Shown: positions 11,820 through 23,501 of the stretch, in pieces | Position numbering within the stretch: position 1 is the stretch's first letter | Layout: each line of letters opens with the position of its first letter | Source of the DNA: Bretschneidera sinensis | Taxonomy: Eukaryota > Streptophyta > Magnoliopsida > Brassicales > Akaniaceae | DNA: 64,000 nt | Assembly (NCBI GenBank): GCA_023935145.1 | Contig: CM043705.1 | Location: 20,834,501 to 20,898,500, forward strand | Reading direction: 5' to 3' | Notes under the pieces: model-generated | Told to the model about the DNA's origin: nothing | Seen by the model: the letters and a program-made list of their open reading frames with translations, nothing else | The model's database searches: none | Made by a program: the position numbers and the translations under genes

Positions 11820-12423
11820 TGTTAGGATTTTGGCTTAAATCCTCACAAGAAATAATTCTAATTGGTTTGAGAAATTTGGTTTCCTATTTTGTAGTTGCTT
11901 ATTCTAGTAGGAGTAGTAATAGTTTCCTATTGGATGGTTGATTGTTCTAATAGGAGTAGTAGTAGTAGTCTCCTATGTTGTTGTTGTTCTTTCCTAATTG
12001 GATTAGGAAAATATCATCTATATAAAAGGGTCCTAGTGAAGTTTTGAGGCACACTCATAATTCCTATATACATTGTAAACTAGAGGGGTTTATTACTAGA
12101 GTTAGGATGACAGCTTTGGGTGTATTGGAGTTTTGTATTGTCAAGTAGAGATGACACTTTTAACTATAGTCAGGTTGAGAGTTTGGATTGTATTGGGGCT
12201 TTGGGGTTGTGAGGTAACGAGAGTTTAGCAACTTTTCTCTTCCTAAAGTTGTAATTGAATGTTAATAGAGTCGTGGATTTGTTCGTGGATGTAGGCAAAG
12301 AGGTTTTCGAACCACGTTAAATTGTTGTGTTCTTATTCTTTGATTGTTTTCCCTATTTAATTGTTGTGGTTGTGTTTTTTACCTAAAATTTGAGGAAGTG
12401 ATTTTAGAGGTAAAATCCCAACA
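11820..12423 (+). repeat. 3' LTR of element R
   Basis: It begins TGTTAGGATTTTGGC after the purine tract and ends GGTAAAATCCCAACA, giving inverted TGTTGGGATTTTACC-type termini. A TATA box (CTATATAAAAGG) lies near 12017-12029. Confidence 0.88.
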
Positions 12424-12949
12424 TTTTAGATGGTGAATTTAAATATAATCAATGTAAATTATATGGGTAAACTATAAACATATCATTGTGGTTTCATCTT
12501 AATTACAACTCACTCCACTAGTATCAAAATGACAACTCAGTCCATCAGATAAGTTTCACTAGAAGAAAATGCAAAGTCAAACTTGCCCTTGTTATAATAT
12601 TAACTCATGCATACGTGTGAGTAAGAAAAAAGACTAACAACACTTTGAAAACTACCTGACTTTCATATGTCTTCTATTTGATTTTTTGGGATTTATCTTT
12701 TTCTCTCATCTCCAAAACCCTAACAAAATCGACCATCCTCAAGGCTCTTATTCTTCCTCTCATCAGGTAAATTTGTTTCTTTCTATTTCATACTTTATTT
12801 CTCTGCTCTTCGAATAGTTATCTAATTACACCCTTAAAGTTTATTTTTCAGGCAAATAGTTTTCAAATGTCTATAAAATAATCCCCATGTCATCTTGATC
12901 ATTTCGTTATTAGTAGGATGAAAGTTATAAGGAGTGTATATGAGAAAAA

Positions 12950-13300
12950 AAAATGTTGACCAAACTAAAGCATCCTCACAAGGTCAGATCAATCCTAAGG
13001 AATGGATATAAGCAACTAGAGCGATCAAGAAAGGACGATTTTATAGCTTCGGTGGGATGATAAATGGTTGTATATTTGCTAGTGGCTCTTTAGGAAGCAG
13101 TTCTTCATGCAGATCCACCGAATCATGCTTCACACCGTTCACTAATGTAAGACAAGTGCAACAAGAACTGGAGAAAGAGAGGAAAATAAGGGTGGAACTG
13201 TCATCAAGTCTCTAAAACATGAAAGAGAAACAACAAACAATGCATCATTTTGGGATGACACCTTCTGGGCCATTTCCACATGCATTACCAACTGTAAGTA
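12950..13300 (+). pseudogene. CACTA-type transposase remnant
   Basis: In one frame the sequence reads RFYSFGGMINGCIFASGSLG and then a Ser-rich stretch. A coiled-coil-like segment follows (VRQVQQELEKERKIRVELSS), then a stop and the segment MHHFGMTPSGPFPHALP. This resembles the C-terminal part of plant En/Spm accessory transposases (the plant Transposase_24/Ptta group), from memory of the family. Its place inside a CACTA element supports the call. It is far too short and broken to act. Confidence 0.55.
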
Positions 13301-13377
13301 AAAAATTTTAAATGAAAGTTCAACACTTAGCAGTTTTTAAGCCAAAAATGTAAAATATTTAGCAGTTTTTAAGCTAA

Positions 13378-13829
13378 GAAAGTTCAACACTTCGCAGTTT
13401 TTAGAGAAAAAATGTAAAATACTAATGTAATGGATGAGTTAGGGGTACCAACACGTCTATGGAGTTGACTGCGACTCGTGAGAACAATGAAATCCATTTT
13501 GGATTGCTAGATTAGCAAATATATGGGGTTTCAACTATGAAAGTTCAACACTTAGAGGTTTTTAGGGAAAAAATATAAAATATTCGTGTAATGGACGAGT
13601 TGAGGGTACCGACATGTCTGTAGAGTCGAACATGATTCATGAGAACAAACAAAATCTATTTTGGAACGCCAAATTAGAAAATGTGTAGGGTTTTGACTAT
13701 GAAAGTTCAACACTTAGCGATTTTTACAGTAAAAATGTAAAATACTCGTGTAATGGATACCCCCACGTTTGTGGAGTCGAATGTGACACATGGGAACATA
13801 TGCAATCCATTTCGGATTGCTAGTTTTGG
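13378..13829. repeat. About 162-bp tandem repeat inside the CACTA element
   Basis: Units start at 13378, 13539 and 13701 with GAAAGTTCAACACTT, giving periods of 161 and 162 bp. A partial unit precedes at 13314. Units share GGACGAGTTGAGGGTACC-type and GAGTCGAA-type blocks. The last unit is shorter. Confidence 0.85.
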
Positions 13830-14284
13830 TTTCGGTTTATGTATATTTTAACTACTATATATATATATAATGAATATACATATGATCATGTAATTTTTTT
13901 CTTTTACGTATATTTGAATGAATTTTAATTTGTATTTTTTTAAATGCATTTGGAACAGGTTTAAACAGAGAAGAACTAAAAAAGGTATAGAAAAAATATT
14001 ATCACCAAGGGAGTTTTTCCATTGGTAATAAGTATTTTTTTAAGTAAAATTGAGGAGAAAATATTTTTTCTAAAATCTATCATTGAAGGATTTTCCGTCA
14101 GTAATATTTGTCGGTGATAATGTTTTCACCGATGGATTTTTTATCCTTCTATGAAAATATTACCAGCGAGGATGGTATCATTGAAGGATCCATCACCGAC
14201 GTGATGACTATCACCAAGGGAAAACGAACTATCAGAGACAGATTTTGTTCGTATCTGACGTTGATGACCGTTTTTCTTATAGTG

Positions 14285-15389
14285 TTTGCAAATTTTAGTT
14301 CATTTTTTAATAAAATTATTATATATTTTTAGTTAAAAAATAAATTGAATATAATATTGATATCTTAGTTTCATTACTTTATATTCTAAAATTTAATTTT
14401 TTTTTCCTATATTTACATTTTATACCAACATGTTATGTTGGGTAAATAAAAGATTGTCTATAAGAAATTAAATACTAGCTATTTATTTTCTTAATTTTTT
14501 ACATAATAAATATTAATTTCTTATTTAACTATTTGAAATTTTATAATTTTATATTACTTCTATATTTACATTTCTATGAACATGTTTTATGACTATATAA
14601 AACATTATTAATATCATAGTTAACATAACTAATATTTCTACGTCTTATAAATTATTTAATTTTCACAACACCACACCATAATTATTTCTTTATAATGTTC
14701 ACTCAAAAAAATTTATTTTTGAAATAATAGAATAATAAATTTTAAATTTTAATATAATAAAAAAATTTAAACTAACCCGTGCAATGTAAGCAAAATTATT
14801 GATTTATTACTAATTAAATAATTTTTCAATTTAAAATTATAAGAAAGTAAAATTTAAAAAGTTGTGGACTCCAAAAAAATATACTTAAAAACTTTTAGAT
14901 ACCTTGTTAATTTTATATTAATAAAAAATAATAATTTAATGGAATGACATACGTGTAGGAAAATCACAGTCTAAATTCATCCATTTCGGTCAGGTGTATA
15001 TAATTAGTGGCTTATTTATCAATTATCATCAACCTTGCTATTTGAAGTTGTCACAGGGTTATTCTTAAAACAAATTAACATGATGGTGTTAAGTCACACT
15101 TAATCTCAGCAAACCAATTTTTTTTTTTTTTACACTGTTGGGCAAAAAAATTATATAACTAGTGATATAAAAATTAAATAGACAATTTCAGAATATATAT
15201 ATTTGTAGAAATCAAAATAATTTTAACACAAAATACATATATGATATAAAACAAAATAGTATAACAAAATAAAATGAGTAATTAAAAAATAGAAAATAGA
15301 AGGAGCTAGCATGTGAGTCGCAGAAAGTCATTGTCCTAAGACCGTTATAGTCTTCTTACGTTCGGGTACGAATGGATAAGATTGGCTTC
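14285..15389. other. AT-rich stretch without a supported gene
   Basis: Very AT-rich with many short poly-A and poly-T runs. No ORF over 60 codons is convincing. Its right end may contain the outer edge of the copia B 3' LTR, which I could not place exactly. Confidence 0.5.
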
Positions 15390-16372
15390 AAAATAAAATC
15401 CAAGTGCTCGTAGCTTTGCCTCCTATAATGTGCATGTTTATAGGGAAGCAAGGATGAACCTGTTTGGGTTTTACCTCTAAAATCCACCTACTCAAAATTT
15501 AGGCAAAAAACATAACCACAACAATTAAATAGGCAAAACAATCAAAGAATTAGAACACCAATAATTAATGTGGTTCAACAACCTCTTTGCCTACATCCAC
15601 TAACAACTCCACTATTTTATTAATCTTCAACTATAACTTTAGGAAGAGAAAAGTTGTCAAACTCTCATCCCAAAATCACAATACAACAAAAGCTCTTAAC
15701 CTAGCTCTAGTTGTAAGTATTATCTTTACTTGACAAACCAAAATCCCAATACACCTAAAGCTCTCATCCTATATCTAGTAGTAAACCCCTCTAGTTTACA
15801 ATGTATATGGAATTATGAGTGTGTCTCAAATCTTCTCTGGGACCCCCTTTATATAGAGGATATTTTCCTAATACTATTAGGAAAAGAACAACAACATCAT
15901 ACTAGACTACTACTACTTGTACAATCAACAATCTAATAGAAAATTATTACTATTCCTACTAGAACAAGCAAACTACAAAATAGGAAACAACTTTTCTCAA
16001 ACCAATTAGAAGTTTTCTTTGTGGGAATTGAGCCAAAATCCTAACAGAAATGATCCTATCAAAGTTTCTCTAAAACACAAATATATAAAAAGTAATTGAA
16101 GAACTCTCTTAGAGTATAGAAAATAATAAGAAGAATATGAAAATTGTGTGTCTTAGGCTCTTGAAAAAGCTCGGTATTTATAGGCACAAATGAGCTTAAG
16201 AATTTAATTCATAATTAAAAAGAATTTAAAATTTAAATAATTACAAAATGTATAACTCTTACAAATGTGTAACTCTTAATTTATTAGGTATATTAAAATG
16301 ACCAAATAATGGCTATTCAAAAGCCATTTAAATGCCATGAATAATTGTGAGAAATTTAAAACTTTTCTAACA
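15390..16372 (-). repeat. 3' LTR of copia B, interrupted
   Basis: Blocks on both sides of the R insertion align with 22055-22491: a shared GGAAGCAAGGATGAACC block, an ACTCTCTTAGAGTATAGAAA block and a final CTTTTCTAACA. The 8-bp run TCCCCCAC after it is the purine tract (GTGGGGGA) on the minus strand. Confidence 0.75.
15461..16046 (-). repeat. Solo LTR of element R family
   Basis: 586 bp reading TGTTTGGGTTTTACC to GCCAAAATCCTAACA, the reverse complement of the R LTR along its full length. No internal region remains. Solo LTRs normally arise by recombination between the two LTRs of one element. It splits the copia B 3' LTR at a point where the partner LTR is continuous (GAACCGACATGATC). Confidence 0.85.
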
Positions 16373-16382
16373 ATCCCCCACA

Positions 16383-16995
16383 AGTTTTAAAATTTCGAAA
16401 CTCTAAATAAAAAGAATAAAATAACATAAAATAAGATATAACTATAGAAAATATATAAGGGAAACTCTAGTACTATGTAATAGGTGCAAGAGTCTTCAGG
16501 ACTTGAGTATAAACTTAGTGTTGACATTATTCATCTGAGGGAATCGTAATGGACTACACCATGAATCAAGTCTCTTGATTAGACTTCAACAAGTCACACA
16601 CAGTACTTGATATAAGGTCAGGTTCATAGATTAACATTATTAATGGCTATGCGATGTTATCTTGATTCTTATGAGAGTCTCTAGAGAATAGCCCAATCCC
16701 ATAGTCACGACCTCACAACAACTCTAACTTAGTTAAGCCTCAAAAGGTAAGTGTGACAAGTACCTCATGAAAATACATGCCCCGTCTCATTCAAGGTAAA
16801 TACGCATCATGAACATCACACCAATGAGCACTATCACCTTAGGGATGGGAATAAGATGCTCTCATGGAGACATGCTCCTCGAAAGTAGTGCTAAAAATGA
16901 GTTATGCACTACAAGTTGTTCCTAACCATTGAAACGTTTTCATGAGATCTCCAATAACAAAGGTTGGGTTACTCCTGTTGGTGACTCCTTGTGGG
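16383..16995. other. Copia B non-coding tail between RNase H and purine tract
   Basis: No ORF with a recognisable domain on either strand. Position between the pol stop and the 3' LTR fits a copia 3' untranslated segment. Confidence 0.5.
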
Positions 16996-16999
16996 CTAA

Positions 17000-17840
17000 G
17001 CTTGTCCCCCTCTATGAATCAAGTATAGCCCTCATGGGTAGACCTTTAATCAAGTTATTACCTTTATTCCTTTCAAATATCACAAAATCTATAGATATAA
17101 CACTTTTACTCAACAATCCTCTGACTGACTTATATCTCACTTGGAAATGTATGTTCATCTTCTTATTAGAATGAAAGTGTTGTGTAAGATCTATCATAAC
17201 TTTACAATTACAATGTACATGTATAGAGGGCACTTGTTTGCTCACAATAAGAATATCCATCAATAAATTTTTTAACCACTAAGCCTATATATAAGTTGTA
17301 TCTAGAGCTATTAACTCAACCTTTATAGTACTTTTAGATATTATTGATTATTTTTTAGATTCCCAAGATATTGTTGCACCTCTCAACAAAAATATATATC
17401 CACTAGTAGACTTTACATCTAAACTATTAATAATCCAATTTACATAACTGTACCCTTCTACCACACTAGGAAAAACTTTTTATTGTAAAGAGTATCCTAA
17501 AGTTCCTATAATACATTTCAAAATTCTTTCAAAGGTAATCCAATGCTTTCTACTAGGATTGTGAGCATATATGCTAAGTCTCTTAATTACATAGGCAATA
17601 TAAGGTCTTGTTCTATTCATAAACTATAATAGTGATCCTATTATTTGAGAGTATTTTAACTGAGATACAGGTTTCCCTAAATTATTCTTTAAACTTACAC
17701 TCGAATCATTCGGAGTAGCCACAAACTTAATATTATAATATCCAAATTTTCTAAGCATTTTTTCTAGTGCTCTGGACTGAGACAAAATTATCCATTATGA
17801 AGTTCTTTCTAACTTCATTCCTAAGATTACATGGGCTTCT
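17000..17840 (-). pseudogene. Copia B RNase H and end of RT (decayed)
   Basis: On the minus strand the piece next to the nested LTR reads HVILGMKLERTS, then LSQSRALEKMLRKFGYYNI. Further on are NRTRPYIAYVIKRLSIYAHN and DVKSTSGYIFLLRGATISWE, which is the copia RNase H block. The C-terminus at about 17012-17200 reads IHVHCNCKVMIDL and ends GLPMRAILDS. Several stops interrupt it. Confidence 0.8.
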
Positions 17841-18251
17841 TGAATGATTCGAGATCTGTCAATCACACGAATTATAAACAGAAAGAAAAGAAAACAAGAT
17901 TTACCTATGTTCACCCAAGAATAGGGCTATGTTTTGCCAGAAGTTTCTTATTATCAACCTCACAAATCTCTTTGTTATAATGTATGCTCAGTACATAAGG
18001 AGTATTTATATGTAACTTAAGACATCCTACTTAGGGTCTAATTAGGATTTTTGTTATGCTGCAGAACTATGGCTTTTCATGGGCCCAAGCCTAAACCGTC
18101 AAGCAAAAAACCAAGCCCAACTTATGTACATGGCCCAAAAGTTTCGAGGGCGCTGCCCTCTAACCCCCGCCCACTCTCTAGGGAGCGAGACCCCCGTATT
18201 CGTCCGGGGTTCTACAGATCAGGTCCCGTGAAGTATGCACCAACTCTAACA
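17841..18251 (-). repeat. Solo LTR of copia A family inside copia B RT
   Basis: 411 bp from TGAATGATTCGAG to CAACTCTAACA, the reverse complement of the 8549-8958 LTR from end to end. Flanking 5-mers are CTTCT and CCTCT, a target duplication with one change. Removing the LTR and one 5-mer leaves the RT reading frame continuous across the site. Confidence 0.9.
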
Positions 18252-18830
18252 CCTCTCCAAGATCTTTCATATCAAAGTTCATAGATAAGTAGGACTTCAC
18301 TTTATTTACCACAACTAAATTTGTCCCAAAAATTAAGATATCATCAACATATAGACATAAAATCACATGTTTTTTGCCAAAATTTTTATAATACAAACAT
18401 TTATTATGTTCATTGATCTTGAAGTCATAACTCAAGACAGCATTATCAAAATTTTCTTGCCATTGCTTAGGAGTTTGTTTTAAAAAATACAATGATTTTA
18501 CTAGTTTACATACTTTATGTTATTGGCCTTTAACTTTGAAGCCTTCAGGTTGTTCCATATAGTTCTCCTCATGTAAGTATCCATTTAAAAATTTTGCCTT
18601 GACATTCTTTTGATGTATTACGAAGTCATGTATAGATGCTAGTGATAAAAGAGTTCTAATAGTAGCGATCCTAGTAATCAGTGAATAAGTATCAAAATAA
18701 TCTATCCCTTCCTTTTACGTAAAACCTTTAGCTATTAACCTAGCTTTATATTTATCTATACTTCCATCAAGTTTCAACTTCTTCCTGAAAACACACTTCC
18801 AACTTATAGGCTTACTCCCAAAAGGAAAGC
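18252..18830 (-). pseudogene. Copia B reverse transcriptase core (decayed)
   Basis: The minus strand from 18492 to the nested LTR reads LKQTPKQWQENFDNAVLSY, the polymerase motif YVDDILIFGT and NFDMKDLGE. Upstream, broken frames still show FLNGYLHEENYMEQPEGF and, further on, KARLIAKGFT. This is the typical copia RT from fingers to palm. Confidence 0.85.
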
Positions 18831-18879
18831 CCGATAAAATTCAAGAATTATTTTGTATTATTGATTTAAAATCATTATC

Positions 18880-19900
18880 ACTCGTTTCTTTTCAGAAAGA
18901 TGCATCTCCACAAGACATAGCTTCACTATAAGTAGAAGGTTCTCTTTCTACTAAAAACGTAAAGAATTCATCTCCAAAATTTTTTTCAAATCTCCCCCTC
19001 TTTCTTCTTCTAGGTTCAAAAAAGTTTCAGATTTTTCTCCTTGGGATGAGCTAGAAAGTATGTCCTCATTTAATTGTACCTTATAAGGTTGAACTGACAC
19101 CTTAGTTTTAAAATGAAAGATATCCTCAAAATATGTTGCATCTCTAGCTTCGATTATTGTGTTATTGGATATTTCACTTATTTCAAAGTTTATCACTAAG
19201 AACATGTTTGCACCACAATTTTGGGCATAATATATAAAAACAACTTTATAGTTTTGGGGTCCTCTATTCTTTCTTTTTGGTTTGGGTATAGCTATCTTAG
19301 CTAGATACCCTTACATTTTTAGAATATCGAACCTTGGAAGTCTATTTTTTCAGACTTCAAAAGGAGTTTTCTTGCTATTCTTAGATGTTACTTGATTTAA
19401 TATATAGCAAGATGATAGAATAGCTTCCCCTCACAAACTCTCAAGTACACTAGAACTTAGTAGCATAGAATTAACCATATCCATTAATATTCCATTTTTT
19501 CTTTCATCTACATCATTTGATTGGGGAGAATAAGGAAGAGTAACTTCATGAATTATCCCATTGTCTTTACAAAAACCCTTAAGCTCATTCAAACTATATT
19601 CCCCACCTCTATTGGACCTAAGAATTTTAATCTTCTTTTCTAATTGATTTTTAATTTTATTCTTATAGTTTTAAATTTATTAAACACTTCATCTTTTTTT
19701 TTTTTAGTGAGATAGACATAAAATATTTGGAGTGATCATCTATAAATGTTACGAAGTATTTATTTCCACTCCTAGTTGGAGGTTGGTTTGAATCACAAAC
19801 ATCACTATGTATGAGTTTTAGGAGACTAGTATTTCGATTGAAAGTTTTATAAGGCTTTTTAGGTTATTTAGCTTGTACACAAATCTCACACTTATGCTTG
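18880..19900 (-). pseudogene. Copia B integrase region (decayed)
   Basis: Broken frames on the minus strand show the core end SPQSNDVDERKNGILMDMV and LWGEAILSSCYILNQ near 19400-19550. The GxxC-type C-terminal region follows down to 18951, with an acidic Ser-rich linker (DILSSSSQGEKSE). Integrase catalytic residues upstream are hard to follow because of several frameshifts and a poly-T run near 19690. Confidence 0.7.
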
Positions 19901-20103
19901 ATATCTAAAGAGGCAGTAAGAATTAAACCCAAATCCATCAATTTCTTTATCATTCCAAGACTTATATAGCCCTCCATGCCAAACATTTTTAGATTCAATA
20001 TTGAAAACTAAATGAGAGATATAGTTCAAAGTACTTGAGACATTTAATTTAAATAAACCATAAAAAATAAATCATTTCCCAATGAAAACATTGTTTCTAC
20101 TTA

Positions 20104-21305
20104 TTACAACCTTATTTTATTTCTTAACAAGCCATAACCATGTTGAACTAGATAAGATTCACTAACTAGATTTCTCCTAACATCAGGAACATGCCGCACT
20201 TCCTCAAGAATCAATGTCTTCCCAGACGTCAACTTCATATCAATTCTTCCAATTCCTAGCACTCGTGTAGTGGTACCATTTGCTAGAGTCATATTTCCTC
20301 TACTTTAGTTTTGATACGTTTTAAACAGTGAACAATTTAAACAAACATTTATATTATCCCCAGAATCTAACCACCATTTATTATCTTCAAAAGTAAAGTT
20401 TACTAAAGAATGATTAGATTGAGACCTAATATAGGGTTCACCATCTTTTAGTGTACTGACTGGAGAGCCTTTATTCCCAAAGTTAAGCTTGTACTCACTA
20501 GTTTTCTTGTAGTAACAATACCAGGCAATACGTAGCATGGTCCTTGAGTTGTTCCTTTGTCTTTAAAGCTCTTAGAATTTAGGTTATGGGAATGATTGAG
20601 TTGGTTTTGATGATTTTGGTTGGGTTGAAAGTTATTGAGTGAATTGTTGGGCCTAAAGTTATTAGGTTGGTTGTTACTATTATTCTCAAAACTACTTCCT
20701 ATATGCTTAAATTGGTTGGAGCTTTTAGTTTGTTCTATCATATTCACCTTAGCCTCGATCTCATTTTTTGGCTTGAAACTTAACCTATGTTGTTCTTCTA
20801 TTCTAAGAGAACTAAAACTTAGGTTAAGGTCAAGGTATCTTATTTATGTCTAAGTCTTTTGGAAAATTCATTACAAGAAGGTGGAAGTTTTATCTATGAG
20901 ACTTGACACCTTAAAATCTTCACTAAACTTAGTACCATTCTCTTCTACACCTCTAAGATGGTTTTGAAATTCATAAATTTGATCATTAATTGATTTACTA
21001 TCTACCATACGGTATTTGTTCAAGTTTAAAGCACTAAACGTTTTTTGTACCCGCATCATCTATACCATACTCATCTTCTAAGGCTTTCCATAGATCTTTA
21101 CCACTTTTGATAGAGTAGTAAATGTTGTAAAAATGTGGCAACAGGTCACTAAGAATTCTATTGTGACAATAGTACTCTATTTCTTACGGGTTGTACTTAG
21201 AGCTTTTAGACTCACTAGTAGATGTCTCTTTAGGTTGAGTTGAGTTTTCTAGAGCGGGTATAAAACATAATGTCGTTAACCAATACATCATTTGCTTTTG
21301 CCATC
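20104..21305 (-). pseudogene. Copia B gag and protease (decayed)
   Basis: The minus strand starts at a Met near 21305 (MAKANDVLVND). Gag core residues follow at 20871-21059, including the motif SINDQIYEFQNHL. An Asn-rich segment follows at 20448-20747. The protease active site appears as WWLDSGDNINVC at about 20330-20375. Most copia elements have a WWLDTGAS-type motif there. The block after it (20104-20292) carries GIGRIDMKLTSGKTLILEEV and HVPDVRRNLVS, typical of the region between protease and integrase. Confidence 0.8.
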
Positions 21306-22054
21306 TCCTAAAAAAGAATATCAATTTATTTTTTTTTGGTTTTACAATATTGACTTCCTAGTATAATGTCATTCTAAGAACTAGTTAGAGCAAATCAAAT
21401 TTCCGCGAGTAATAATATCTAGGTTCAATATTTCAAATATTCAAAATTATATGAATAAGATTATCACAAAATTATACAATAGTGTATATTATTTACAAAA
21501 TATATCAAATTTAATTAATGTGCAAATTACCGCCTAATACAAATTTCAATAAGATATCAAGTATTCTAAAACTTTGTAATAATGATATTTTTGTTTTCGT
21601 TGCTTTATTGTTTTTCCTTTTAAATGTTTTATTGAAAACAAATAATCAATAAATTCGTTTATAAAATAAAATCGTATATGTTTGATTATTATAACAAATT
21701 TGAAATTGATATGTAACTGTTTCTAAAAAAACAAAACAAAAACTGATTTAAGTACTATTAACTATTATTAAAAACATATTTAAAAATTGAATATAATTTT
21801 TTATTATGATTTAAAACAGATATAAAACTCATTTTATTAAATTTTATATTTAAATGGCATTTTAAAGAAAACAGACACTGCTTAGAATTGAAATGTAATT
21901 TGTTTAAAACATAAATTGTTTTAAAAATTGAACAAATATTTGAAACTGTTTATAACTAATATCAAAACAGATTTTTATAAAAAAAAACTATAAATTAATT
22001 AAAATAGAATTATGTGTGAAACTAGAAAGTTATTTTCTTACATTAACATGTTCC
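21306..22054. other. AT-rich stretch between copia B gag and the alignable 5' LTR
   Basis: No ORF is seen. It should contain the primer site and the inner end of the 5' LTR, but I find no clear TGGTATCAGAG match. It may also hold an AT-rich insertion absent from the 3' LTR. Confidence 0.4.
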
Positions 22055-22491
22055 AAGATAAAACCCAGGTCCTTACAGCTTTACCTTCTACAATGTGCGC
22101 GTCTACTCGGAAGCAAGGATGAACCGACATGATCAAGGTTACCCAAAAACACAAATATGTAGAAAGTAATAGAATAACTCTCTTAGAGTATAGAAAACAA
22201 GAAGAAGAATCTAAAAAAAATGTGTTTTAGGCTATTGAAATGTCTTGGTATTTATAGGCACAAATAAGTCTAAGAATTTAATTCAGAATTAAAAAATGTG
22301 TAACTCTTAATTTATCAGTTATATTAAAGTAGAAATAATTACAAAATGTGTAATTCTTATATTAAAATAAAAATAGTTACAAAATTTGTAACTCTCAATT
22401 TATTAGATATATTAAAATGATCAAATAATGGTTATTGAAAAGTCATTGGGATGCCATTAATAATTGTGAGAAATTTAAATCTTTTCTAACA
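22055..22491 (-). repeat. 5' LTR of copia B, alignable part
   Basis: Aligns to the split LTR at 15390-16372, sharing a TATTTATAGGCACAAAT block and the outer end TTTTCTAACA. The minus-strand TATA-like CCTATAAATACC is near 22250. Confidence 0.75.
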
Positions 22492-22554
22492 GATACAAGA
22501 GTTATGAAAGAAAACAACAACTAGCCTCTAGGAAAAGAGGTTCTTACTTTATTG

Positions 22555-23480
22555 TAGCAATCAAAAGAGCTAGACCTAAAGGGGGATTCAAATAAGAATT
22601 CAGACCCAAATGACCATAACCTAACTTCGCCATGAAGTCTGCACATTGGTTACCCTTTCAGAGAGTATGTCTCAAATCACAATAGGTAAACACCTCCATC
22701 AAAGCCCGACAAGTTTGTATCACAATCCTATATTTATAGAGGTACATATCAGCATGGTTAAGAGAGTGAATGGCCAGCACAAAATTCGACTCCACAACCA
22801 CCTTGCCAATGCCTCTCTCCACAACCATCTTTAAGACATACCTGATTCTATAGAGCTCGGCCAAAGTGATTTCACAATAGCCTAACTCGGTAGAAAGCCC
22901 TCAAGCCCGCATTTAGTAGGATCTCAAAAAATCCCTGGCTCAACTATTGCCTTCTTATCTTGACAGCAAACACTGCCATCCATATTAATCTTAATCCATC
23001 CATCCAGAGGTGGAATACTCTGTACATGGTGCAAACAAATGACAGAACTGGATTTAGACTTATCCATGAATGCAGAGACTAGATTCCTTTCAAGATTATC
23101 GATATCAAAGCAAGCATGGTGCAGACTGGTTTTGATACCAACAATACAATACTTGTTACTATCAGTGCAGCAAACCCATAACCTAGCAACAAAACCCAAC
23201 CGCAAATGAGAAGAATGACTTAACTAACCTTTATCCACGACGTTCCAAACCAACCAGTTTTCAGCCTAAGGGAGAAGAAGGTAGAGTGATGATTTGATGG
23301 AATCACAGTAAGCCGAACATCCTTAGGGAATGAGCAATCTCTAAAAATATGCAAAGAAGATTCAATAGAAGAATCATATCTGTAAAACAAGAATTTTCCA
23401 CCAATTTTCTATGAAATCCATGTTCAGCAAACCAAGTTAAGATTGAATTGCATAATCATATAGGCACACTCAAGACAATA
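22555..23480 (-). pseudogene. LINE-type RNase H and zinc-finger fragment
   Basis: The minus strand carries the RNase H signature WIKINMDGSV near 22970-23005. Then come AELYRIRYVLKMVVERGIGK, VVVESNFVLAIHSLNHAD and NQCADFMAKLGYGHLG, the usual D-E-D-type order of plant LINE RNase H domains. Upstream (about 23230-23420) DCSFPKDVRLTVIP-like sequence resembles the zf-RVT region of the same elements. RT and the 5' end are absent and several stops are present. The copia E LTR begins directly to its right. Confidence 0.7.
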
Positions 23481-23501
23481 AAGAAATCTTAATGCTGATG
23501 C

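Larger units (their letters stand above)
10506..12423 (+). mobile_element. Small non-autonomous LTR retrotransposon R (1.9 kb)
   Basis: Two direct LTRs (10506-11118 and 11820-12423) flank an internal region of about 700 bp. The internal region has a tRNA-Met primer site at its left end and a purine tract (GTGGAGATT) at its right end. No gag, protease, RT or integrase is recognisable, so it must have relied on proteins from another element. The primer type suggests a copia partner. Related solo LTRs occur at 15461-16046 and 53964-54569. A TTTTA direct repeat near both outer edges may be the target duplication, but the left LTR end is eroded. Confidence 0.82.
12557..14284. mobile_element. Non-autonomous CACTA (En/Spm) DNA transposon
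   Basis: The left end is CACTAGAAGAAAA and the right end, read on the minus strand, is CACTATAAGAAAA. That gives 13-bp terminal inverted repeats differing at one position. TTT flanks both ends (12554-12556 and 14285-14287) as the 3-bp target duplication expected of CACTA elements. The right subterminal region (about 14000-14270) has repeated CACCGA / CACCAAGG / CCGTCAG-type motifs like known subterminal transposase sites. The interior holds a decayed transposase piece and a tandem repeat. Size is 1728 bp. Confidence 0.85.
15390..22491 (-). mobile_element. Ty1/copia element B with two nested solo LTRs
   Basis: Minus-strand order from right to left is 5' LTR (alignable part about 22055-22491), gag start near 21305, protease, integrase, RT and RNase H, purine tract at about 16375-16382, then 3' LTR (about 15390-16372). 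PR-IN-RT-RH order is copia. It is interrupted by a solo LTR of R in its 3' LTR and by a solo LTR of the copia A family in its RT. The outer LTR limits on the primer side are uncertain because the two copies stop aligning. Confidence 0.8.

Noticed and set aside
15461..16046. MITE
   Set aside because: Its ends look inverted-repeat-like, but the full length matches the R LTR, so it is a solo LTR.
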